Below, in pieces: positions 57,631 to 64,000 of a DNA stretch of 64,000 nucleotides. Each line of letters opens with the position of its first letter. The stretch's first letter is position 1. The notes beneath the pieces were generated by a model. The model worked only from the letters and a program-made list of their open reading frames with translations. It did not search any database and was not told the DNA's origin. Made by a program: the position numbers and the translations under genes. This DNA comes from CAWIOX01 sp963837775. Its GTDB lineage: Bacteria > Pseudomonadota > Gammaproteobacteria > Burkholderiales > Burkholderiaceae_D. The DNA lies in contig CAWIOX010000008.1 in NCBI GenBank assembly GCA_963837775.1, positions 1 to 64,000 on the forward strand. The letters run 5' to 3'.

Positions 57631-58315
57631 TGCGGCAACTACTCCTGGATCTGGGTGCGGAGAAGCCGCAGACCTTCGACAACTTTTTCATCGGACAAAA
57701 TCCGGAACTGGCCGATCGCCTGCAGCAGATCGTCGCGCGCGTCTCCAGCGAACGCTTCGTCTACGTCTGGGGCGAACCCGGCACCGGCAAGACCCATCTG
57801 CTGCATGCGATGGCGCAGGCGGCGGCGCCCGCCTCGCGCTTGATCGCGCCGGATGCCGGCTATCGACGGCCTTCATGTTCGACCCGGCGATTACGCTGTA
57901 CCTGATCGACGACTGCAACAGCCTGTCGGCCGACGCGCAAATCGAAGCCTTCAACCTGTTCAACCAGATACGTGAAAACGGCTATGCGATGGTCACCAGC
58001 GGCAACCAGCCGCCGGCCACGCTGGCGGTGCGGGAAGACCTGCGCACCCGGCTCGGCTGGGGCCTGATTTACCGCCTGCATGAACTGACCGACGAAGACA
58101 AGATCGCCGCGCTGAGCCACTCGGCCCACGTGCGCGGGCTGACGCTGTCGCCGGGCGTGCTGCCTTATCTGCTGACGCACTACCAGCGCGACATGCGCTC
58201 GCTGTCCGAGATCCTCGACGGACTCGATGAATACTCACTGGAAACCAAACGACCGATCACGCTGGCGCTGTTGCGCAGCCTGTTGCAACTGGAAGGCGAA
58301 CCGAAAACACCATGA
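57627..58315 (+). CDS. hda: DnaA regulatory inactivator Hda, one frame break
   Basis: QLLLDLGAEKPQTFDNFFIG contains the N-terminal clamp-binding QLxLDL motif. The P-loop is GEPGTGKTHLLHA. The frame breaks near 57870; the next frame has MFDPAITLYLIDDCNSLSAD (Walker B region), TSGNQPPATLAVREDLRTRL and RDMRSLSEILDGLDEYSLET. About 230 codons. With the beta clamp it promotes hydrolysis of DnaA-bound ATP. Overlaps perM before and the HAD gene after (ATGA), so one operon. Confidence 0.92.
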
Positions 58316-58983
58316 ATCTAGCCCTGTTTGACCTCGACCACACCCTGATCCCGATCGACTCCGATTACGAATGGGGACAATTCCTGGCGCGCATCGGCGC
58401 CGTCGATCGCGCTGCGTTCGAACGGCGCAATGCGGCTTTCTTCGCGCAATACCAGGCCGGCACGCTGGACCCGGTCGAATACCTGGAATTCGCGCTCGGC
58501 ACGCTGGCGCAGTTCCCGCGCCGGCAGCTCGATGACTGGCATGCGCAATTCATGGCGGAAGTGATCCATCCGTCGATCCGCCCGGCCGCGCTGGATCTGC
58601 TGAAGCGCCATCAGGACGCCGACGACCTGGTCGCGATCATCACCGCCACCAACCGTTTCGTCACCGCGCCGATCGCGCAGGCGCTGGGCGTGGCGCACCT
58701 GATCGCGGCCGAACCGGAAATCCTGCCGGACGGCACGATCACTGGTAAACTCCTCGGCGTCCCGACCTCCGGCGCCGGCAAGGTGGCCCATACGCATGAC
58801 TGGCTGGGCGGCATGGGAAAATCCCTGGGCAGCTTCGAGCAGAGCCATTTTTACAGCGACTCGCAAAACGATATTCCGCTGTTGTCCGCCGTCACGCATC
58901 CGGTGGCGACCAACCCCAACGCCAAGCTGGAAGCGCACGCAATCGCGCACGGCTGGCCTATTTTGAAGTTGTTCAATGATTAA
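58312..58983 (+). CDS. HAD-IB family phosphatase
   Basis: 223 residues. LFDLDHTLIPIDSDYEWGQF (motif I), IITATNRFVTAPIAQALGV (motif II), and FYSDSQNDIPLLSAV (motif IV) place it with SerB-like HAD subfamily IB enzymes. Substrate probably phosphoserine-like or histidinol phosphate; several Burkholderiales homologues at this locus are named so without proof. Starts within the hda stop codon and overlaps pcnB by 8 nt. Confidence 0.9.
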   Translation: MNLALFDLDHTLIPIDSDYEWGQFLARIGAVDRAAFERRNAAFFAQYQAGTLDPVEYLEFALGTLAQFPRRQLDDWHAQFMAEVIHPSIRPAALDLLKRHQDADDLVAIITATNRFVTAPIAQALGVAHLIAAEPEILPDGTITGKLLGVPTSGAGKVAHTHDWLGGMGKSLGSFEQSHFYSDSQNDIPLLSAVTHPVATNPNAKLEAHAIAHGWPILKLFND

Positions 58984-60367
58984 AAAGTTTATCCGCCGCA
59001 TGCTTGGCGTCAAGAATAAAACAGATGCCGTCGGCAACAATATGGAGCCGGACATCCTCGGCCAGAAACAGCACGGGATCGACCCCACGCTGTTGTCCAA
59101 CAACGCGATCCGCGTCACCCAGACCCTGCAGGAAGCCGGCTACAAGGCGTATGTGGTGGGCGGCGCGGTGCGCGACCTGCTGCTGGGCGTGAAGCCGAAA
59201 GATTTCGACATCGCCACCAACGCCACGCCGGAACAGGTCAAGCGCCTGTTCCGGCGCGCATTCATCATCGGCAAGCGGTTCCAGATCGTGCATGTGATGT
59301 TCGGCCAGGACCTGCTCGAAGTGACCACCTTCCGCGGCCCGGCGTCCGGCGAATCGCCGAAAGACGAGCACGGCCGCGTGCTGCGCGACAACACCTTCGG
59401 CGAAATGCACGAAGATGCGGTGCGGCGCGATTTCACCATCAACGCGATGTATTACGACCCGGCGACCCAGACCGTGCTCGATTACCACGGCGGCATCGCC
59501 GACATCCGCAAGAAGACGCTGCGCATCATCGGCATGCCGGAAGCGCGCTTCCGCGAAGACCCGGTGCGCATGCTGCGCGTGGTGCGCTTCGCCGCCAAGC
59601 TGGAATTTTCGATCGATCCGGCCACCGCCGCGCCGATCGCGGTGATGGCGCCGCTGATCAACAACGTGCCGTCGGCGCGCGTGTTCGACGAAATGCTCAA
59701 GCTGCTGCTCAGCGGCCAGGCGCTGGCCTGCCTGCTGCGCCTGCGCGCGGAAGGCCTGCATCACGGCCTGCTGCCCTTGCTCGACGTGGTGCTGGAACAG
59801 CCGATGGGCGAAAAATTCGTCACGCTGGCGCTGGCATCGACCGACGCCCGCGTCAATCAGGGCAAGACCGTCTCGCCCGGCTTCCTGTTCGCGTCGCTGC
59901 TGTGGCATCAGGTGCTCGAAAAATGGAACGCCTACCGGGCGGCAGGCGAATTCCCGATCCCGGCGCTGCATCTGGCGGCCGACGATGTGCTCAATGCGCA
60001 AACCGACAAGCTCGCGATCCAGCGCAAGATCGGCTCCGACATGCGCGACATCTGGGCGATGCAGCCGCGCTTCGAGCGCCGCACCGGCAAATCGCCGTAC
60101 AAGCTGCTGGAACACCCGCGCCTGCGCGCCGCCTACGACTTCCTGCTGCTGCGCTGCGCGTCCGGCGAGATCGATGCCGAACTCGGCGAATGGTGGACCG
60201 AGTTCATGGCCGCCGATCACGCCGAACGGGACCTGATGATGACCCGCAAACCCAAGGCCAAGGCAGCCGCCGGCGACAGCGCCAACACCGGCCCGGTCAA
60301 GAAACGCAGCCCGAGGCGCAGCCGCGGACCGAAAAAAATCACCGCCACCACGGACTCCGGCGAATGA
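58976..60367 (+). CDS. pcnB: Poly(A) polymerase I
   Basis: 463 residues. The nucleotidyltransferase core YVVGGAVRDLLLGVKPKDFD has the catalytic acids, followed by RRDFTINAMYYDP, the RNA-binding region PEARFREDPVRMLRVVRFAA, and a basic tail (KKRSPRRSRGPKK). The tail, rather than the CCA-adding features, marks PcnB. It adds poly(A) to RNA 3' ends and promotes decay. Overlaps folK by ATGA. Confidence 0.94.
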   Translation: MIKKFIRRMLGVKNKTDAVGNNMEPDILGQKQHGIDPTLLSNNAIRVTQTLQEAGYKAYVVGGAVRDLLLGVKPKDFDIATNATPEQVKRLFRRAFIIGKRFQIVHVMFGQDLLEVTTFRGPASGESPKDEHGRVLRDNTFGEMHEDAVRRDFTINAMYYDPATQTVLDYHGGIADIRKKTLRIIGMPEARFREDPVRMLRVVRFAAKLEFSIDPATAAPIAVMAPLINNVPSARVFDEMLKLLLSGQALACLLRLRAEGLHHGLLPLLDVVLEQPMGEKFVTLALASTDARVNQGKTVSPGFLFASLLWHQVLEKWNAYRAAGEFPIPALHLAADDVLNAQTDKLAIQRKIGSDMRDIWAMQPRFERRTGKSPYKLLEHPRLRAAYDFLLLRCASGEIDAELGEWWTEFMAADHAERDLMMTRKPKAKAAAGDSANTGPVKKRSPRRSRGPKKITATTDSGE

Positions 60368-60848
60368 GCGTGCCTGTGATCTGCCATATCGGCATCGGCG
60401 CCAATCTGGGCGATGCGCGCGGCCAGGTGCAAAGCGCGATCGCCCAGCTCGGCCAGCTGCCGGACACGCGCCTCGAGCGCGCAATCGAGCCTGTTCTGTA
60501 GCTGCGCCGGTCGATGCCGGCGGCGACGATTACGTGAATGCGGTGGTGCAGTTGCAGACCCGGCTATCGGCACAGGAACTGCTGGCCGCGTTGCAGGCGA
60601 TCGAACAGGCCGGCGGGCGCGAGCGCTCGTATCGCAACGCGCCGCGCACGCTGGATCTGGACCTGCTGCTGTATGGCGATGCGATCCTGGCGTCGGACAC
60701 GCTGACGGTGCCGCATCCGCGCATGACGCAGCGCGCGTTCGTGCTGATTCCGCTGCTGCAGATCGATCCCTTCATCGTGATCCCGGGACAAGGCGCCGCC
60801 CATCAGTTCGTGCCCTCGGTGGCCGCTCAGGCGATCCGCAAGATCTGA
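60364..60848 (+). CDS. folK: Hydroxymethyldihydropterin pyrophosphokinase, one frame break
   Basis: From ATG 60364. CHIGIGANLGDARGQVQSAI is the N-terminal strand and pterin site. The frame breaks near 60495, then DDYVNAVVQLQTRLSAQELL, RNAPRTLDLDLLLYGD (signature with catalytic Asp pair) and VPHPRMTQRAFVLIPLLQID. About 162 codons, normal. Makes the pyrophosphate precursor of folate. Confidence 0.94.
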
Positions 60849-60878
60849 TATTCATCGAACATCGCACTTCGGGCATGG

Positions 60879-60961
60879 AAAATATACTCACCCATGTATA
60901 TTTTCCATGCCAATGAAATCCAGCGGGAAACCATATAAATCTCCATATACCCCCATTAATT
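60879..60961 (+). repeat. Dispersed intergenic repeat, copy 8
   Basis: Forward: left block AAAATATACTCACCCATGTA, core GAAATCCAGCGGG, right block CCATATACCCCCATTAATT. It fills most of the gap between folK and the DUF486 gene, ending 13 nt before the latter. Confidence 0.78.
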
Positions 60962-60974
60962 ACATCAAACACGT

Positions 60975-61322
60975 ATGAATCTTCCCGTTAGCGTACAAAC
61001 CGTCGGCCTGCTGTTTTTTTCAAATATCTTCATGACCGTGGCCTGGTACGGCCACCTGAAGAATTTCACCGGCAAGCCGTGGTGGATAGCGGCGCTGGTC
61101 AGCTGGATGATCGCGCTGTTCGAGTATGCGCTGCAGGTGCCGGCCAACCGCATCGGCTATGCGCAGTTCAGCCTGGCGCAACTGAAAATCATGCAGGAAG
61201 CGATTACACTCTCGGTGTTCGTGCCGTTTGCGATGCTGTACATGGGCGCGCCGTTCAAGCTCGATTACGTCTGGGCCGCTCTGTGCCTGGTCGGCGCGGT
61301 GTATTTCATATTCCGCTCATAA
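60975..61322 (+). CDS. DMT-type small membrane protein (DUF486)
   Basis: 115 residues with four hydrophobic helices; MTVAWYGHLKN, ALVSWMIALFEYALQVPANRI and IMQEAITLSVFVPFAMLYMG are typical of DUF486. A dimer would form an EmrE-like eight-helix unit. Function unknown. It lies between folK and panB. Confidence 0.87.
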   Translation: MNLPVSVQTVGLLFFSNIFMTVAWYGHLKNFTGKPWWIAALVSWMIALFEYALQVPANRIGYAQFSLAQLKIMQEAITLSVFVPFAMLYMGAPFKLDYVWAALCLVGAVYFIFRS

Positions 61323-61373
61323 CACCCGTTTCACCACCCAACACCTTAAAAATACGTCATCGAGAGGATTCCA

Positions 61374-62192
61374 ATGGCAGGCTATATTCAAGATCAGGCA
61401 CGCAAGACGATCACCATCCAGACCCTTGCCGCGATGCGCAGCGGCGGCGAAAAAATCGCGATGCTCACTTGCTACGATGCCAGCTTTGCGTCGCTGATGG
61501 AGCGTTGCGGCGTCGACATACTGCTGATCGGCGATTCACTCGGCATGGTGTGCCAGGGACACAACTCGACGCTGCCGGTGTCGCTGCAGGACATCGCCTA
61601 CCACACCGCCAGCGTGGCGCGCGGCAATCAGGCCGCATTCGTCATGGCCGACATGCCGTTCGGCAGCTATGCGACGCCCGAAGCGGCGTTCCATAACGCG
61701 GTGCAGCTGATCCAGGCCGGCGCGCAGATGGTCAAGCTCGAAGGCGGCGCCTGGCTGGCCGACACCGTGCGCTTCCTGACCGAACGCGCGGTGCCGGTGT
61801 GCGCCCATCTCGGCCTGACGCCGCAATCGGTGCATCAGCTGGGCGGCTACAAGGTGCAGGGCAAGACCCAGCAAGCGGCCGACCAGCTGAAAACCGACGC
61901 GCTGACGCTGCAGGCCGCCGGCGCCTCGGTGCTGTTGCTGGAGGCGATCCCGGCCGCGCTGGGGCGCGAAGTCACCGAACTGCTGGCGATCCCGACCATC
62001 GGCATCGGCGCCGGGCCGGATTGCTCGGGCCAGGTGCTGGTGATGCACGACCTGCTGGGCGTGTTTCCGGGCCGCAAGGCGCGCTTCGTGAAGAACTTCA
62101 TGGACGGCCAGACCAGCATCGACGCCGCGGTGCAGGCGTATGTCGCGGCCGTCAAGGACCAGTCGTTCCCGGCGCCGGAACACTGCTTCTAA
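61374..62192 (+). CDS. panB: Ketopantoate hydroxymethyltransferase
   Basis: 272 residues. KIAMLTCYDASFASLMERCG, VDILLIGDSLGMVCQGHNST, GSYATPEAAFHNAVQLIQAG, GAQMVKLEGGAWLADTV, and IGIGAGPDCSGQVLVMHDLL contain the Mg and substrate ligands. It makes ketopantoate from ketoisovalerate for pantothenate. GAGAGGA lies upstream of the ATG. panC is not in the window. Confidence 0.96.
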   Translation: MAGYIQDQARKTITIQTLAAMRSGGEKIAMLTCYDASFASLMERCGVDILLIGDSLGMVCQGHNSTLPVSLQDIAYHTASVARGNQAAFVMADMPFGSYATPEAAFHNAVQLIQAGAQMVKLEGGAWLADTVRFLTERAVPVCAHLGLTPQSVHQLGGYKVQGKTQQAADQLKTDALTLQAAGASVLLLEAIPAALGREVTELLAIPTIGIGAGPDCSGQVLVMHDLLGVFPGRKARFVKNFMDGQTSIDAAVQAYVAAVKDQSFPAPEHCF

Positions 62193-62215
62193 GCGACCGC
62201 TCCTCACTCCTCGGC

Positions 62216-62923
62216 ATGGACCTGACGACGGCCATCCGCGACGCATTCGCCCTGCTGCTGTCGGGCGACGCGCAGCTATGGCAGATCATCTGGGTCTCGC
62301 TGAAGACCTCGGTGGTCGGCCTGCTGCTGGCCACCCCGCTGGCGCTATTGATTGGCTATGCGCTGGCGACCACTGCGTTCCGCGGCCGGCGGGTCGCGAT
62401 CTGGCTGCTGCAGGCGGCGCTGTCGGTGCCGACCGTGCTGATCGGCCTGCTGCTGTATCTGATGCTGACGCGCCAGGGTCCGCTGGGCGGGCTGCACTGG
62501 CTGTTCTCGCAATCGGGCATCATCGCCGGCCAGGCGCTGATTGCGCTGCCGGTGCTGGCGGCGTTCACGCTGGCGGCGGTGCAGGCGGCCGATCCGCGCC
62601 TGGCGGAAACCGCGATCACGCTCGGCGCATCGCGGCTGCGCGTGATGGGCACGCTGCTGCATGAAGTGCGGTTCGGCGTGATGGCGGCGCTGATCAACGG
62701 CTTCGGCCGCGTGATCTCGGAAGTCGGTTGCGCGATGATGGTCGGCGGCAATATCGCCGGCGCCACCCGCACCATCACCACCGCGATTGCGCTGGAAACC
62801 AGCAAGGGCGAATTCGCGCAAGGCATCGCGCTGGGCATCGTGCTGATCACGCTGGCGCTGGCGATCAATGCCGCGCTGCTGCTGCTGCAGGGCGACAGCC
62901 AGCTGCAGCGGAGCGGGCGATGA
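62216..62923 (+). CDS. ABC transporter permease, tungstate-type (TupB-like)
   Basis: 235 residues from ATG 62216. Five or six hydrophobic helices; ETAITLGASRLRVMGTLLHE is the EAA loop that contacts the ATPase, and GFGRVISEVGCAMMVGGNIA is a segment I associate with TupB/WtpB oxyanion permeases. Overlaps the ATPase gene by ATGA. No substrate-binding protein gene is adjacent. Confidence 0.85.
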   Translation: MDLTTAIRDAFALLLSGDAQLWQIIWVSLKTSVVGLLLATPLALLIGYALATTAFRGRRVAIWLLQAALSVPTVLIGLLLYLMLTRQGPLGGLHWLFSQSGIIAGQALIALPVLAAFTLAAVQAADPRLAETAITLGASRLRVMGTLLHEVRFGVMAALINGFGRVISEVGCAMMVGGNIAGATRTITTAIALETSKGEFAQGIALGIVLITLALAINAALLLLQGDSQLQRSGR

Positions 62924-63580
62924 GTGCGCTGCTGTCGATCGCGCGCTTGCGCAAGCAGCACGGTGCGCGCCAGTTGCTCGACATTGCCGATCTGAACATC
63001 GCAGCGGCCAGCGCCTATGTGCTGACCGGCGTCAACGGGGCCGGCAAGAGCACGCTGCTGCGCATCCTGAGCGGCCTCGACAGCGCCGACATCGAAGGCG
63101 CGACGCTTTCTCGGCCAGCCGGTCCAATGGTCGCCCTACCCTGCCGCACTGCGCGACGCGATCATCTATGTGCACCAGCATCCGATCATGTTTGCCAGCA
63201 GCGTCGCCGCCAACATCGGCTACGGCCTGCAGCAGCGCGGCCGCTGCGCATCGCGCTCGCAGCTGGCGGCGCAGGTCGAGGACGCGATGGCCTGGGCCGG
63301 CGTGGCCCACCTGCGCGACAACCGCGCCGACACGCTATCCGGCGGCGAAAAGCAGCGCGTCGCGCTGGCCCGCGCCAGAATCTTGCGGCCGAAATTATTG
63401 CTGCTGGATGAACCCACGTCCAACCTGGACGGGGAAGCGCGGGAACAGGTGATCGCGCTGATCCCGACCCTGATCGCCGAAGGCAGCAGCGTGATCATGG
63501 CCTGCCACGACCGCGACCTGATCGCATTGCCGGCCGTGCAGCGCCTGAAACTGCGCGACGGCCGCCTGGAAACACGCTAG
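62920..63580 (+). CDS. ABC transporter ATPase, tungstate-type (TupC-like), one frame break
   Basis: From ATG 62920. Walker A GVNGAGKST at about residues 37-45. The frame breaks near 63105, then YVHQHPIMFASSVAANIGYG (Q-loop region), LSGGEKQRVALARARIL (signature), LLLLDEPTSNLDG (Walker B) and the H-loop MACHDRD. About 220 codons, short as in TupC/PstB-like proteins. Works with the preceding permease. Confidence 0.9.
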
Positions 63581-63628
63581 CAGCCGGTCCGGATTGCGCA
63601 AAACCGGCTCCCGGGCAGCTGCCATGCC

Positions 63629-63714
63629 GGAAATATACTGCATGGGGTATTTTTAAAAGCCCTTTGAATTCGTGCGGCAACCCACATGTTTTACCACATA
63701 CCCCCCATTATTTA
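63629..63714 (+). repeat. Dispersed intergenic repeat, copy 9
   Basis: Forward: left block AAATATACTGCATGGGGTAT, AGCCCTTTGAATTCGTGCGG, right block CCACATACCCCCCATTATTT. Lies between the convergent ATPase and carbonic anhydrase genes. One of the best copies. Confidence 0.85.
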
Positions 63715-63734
63715 CTTCAATAATGCGGGCGGAC

Positions 63735-64000
63735 CTACAGCTCGTAGCGGGTAAACACGGTCTCCAGCTTGTGCGCCAGCACCTCGGCCGAATTCACCGT
63801 CATTCCCAGGTCGCGCAGCAAGCCGTCATGCAGGCCGTAGACCCAGCCATGGATCGTCACATCCTGGCCGCGCTCCCACGCATCTTGCAGGATCGTGGTC
63901 TGGCACAGATTCGTCACCTGCTCGATCACGTTCAATTCGCACAGGCGGTCCTGCTGCTGGCGATTCGGCAGCACATCGCCGAAATATTTCTCGTGCTTCT
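63735..64000 (-). CDS. can: Beta-class carbonic anhydrase, C-terminal part
   Basis: Enters from the right edge: the frame reads KHEKYFGDVLPNRQQQDRLC, ELNVIEQVTNLCQTTILQDA, WERGQDVTIHGWVYGLHDGL, RDLGMTVNSAEV. This is the C-terminal 88 residues of a Can-type beta carbonic anhydrase, which interconverts CO2 and bicarbonate; the zinc ligands lie outside the window. The ATG internal to the frame is not the start. Confidence 0.93.
   Translation of the reverse strand, partial: KHEKYFGDVLPNRQQQDRLCELNVIEQVTNLCQTTILQDAWERGQDVTIHGWVYGLHDGLLRDLGMTVNSAEVLAHKLETVFTRYEL

Overview
The window looks like a chromosomal segment of a betaproteobacterium of the order Burkholderiales, most probably family Oxalobacteraceae. 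This is inferred from gene order and protein style (recA-recX-DUF2889-sucC-sucD; pgk-pyk-fba-pur; purM-permease-hda-pcnB-folK-panB; a pilA with a TfpX/TfpZ accessory gene), not from a database search. No rRNA, tRNA, CRISPR array, insertion sequence or integrase is visible.

Layout. 1-5906 (minus strand): a G+C-rich, heavily frame-broken tripartite efflux operon (membrane fusion protein, RND pump, TolC-like channel), followed by the start of a patatin-like phospholipase. 6087-7077: a divergent TetR-type regulator with a clear promoter. 7246-19258: small housekeeping and accessory genes (thpR, tcdA, hemerythrin, pdxH, cfa, a LysR/MFS/tautomerase cluster, HIT protein, msrA, flavin reductase, DUF2804, ompW, SemiSWEET, GDSL lipoprotein). 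19363-25759: one long leftward block pgk-pyk-fba-purE-purC-tsaC. 25866-28315: azlCD divergent from ilvE and a zinc-finger gene. 28494-33000: NTF2-like protein, YheT hydrolase, a conserved unknown, BepA-like protease and moaC. 33008-34451: a decayed TfpX/TfpZ gene and a broken pilA behind a well-preserved sigma54 promoter. 34884-36350: FHA protein and PP2C phosphatase. 36558-41271: sucCD, DUF2889, recX and recA with a perfect LexA box. 41384-45963: a two-component system running into a DUF4212/sodium-solute symporter pair. 46045-50250: the four-gene Anbu cluster (ATP-grasp, alpha-E, transglutaminase, proteasome-like peptidase). 50441-53422: benE divergent from a MocR regulator. 53663-64000: AlaX-like editing protein, LysR, purM, AI-2E permease, hda, HAD phosphatase, pcnB, folK, DUF486, panB, a TupBC-like ABC transporter, and the end of a carbonic anhydrase.

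Two window-wide observations matter most. First, a family of nine roughly 85-bp intergenic repeats, not a feature type I can name, lies between genes from 15.5 to 63.7 kb in both orientations. Second, about twenty genes carry frame breaks, including essential ones (recA, sucC, sucD, pgk-linked pyk, purC, hda, folK). For the essential genes the simplest reading is uncorrected indels in the assembly. The much denser damage in the efflux operon and the pilA-tfpX locus may be real decay.

Functionally the window mixes core metabolism (glycolysis, purine synthesis, TCA cycle, pantothenate, B6, molybdopterin, folate), DNA repair (recA, recX), RNA metabolism (pcnB, tcdA, tsaC, thpR), envelope functions and a few regulator-transporter pairs (TetR/RND, LysR/MFS, TctDE-like/SSS, MocR/BenE).
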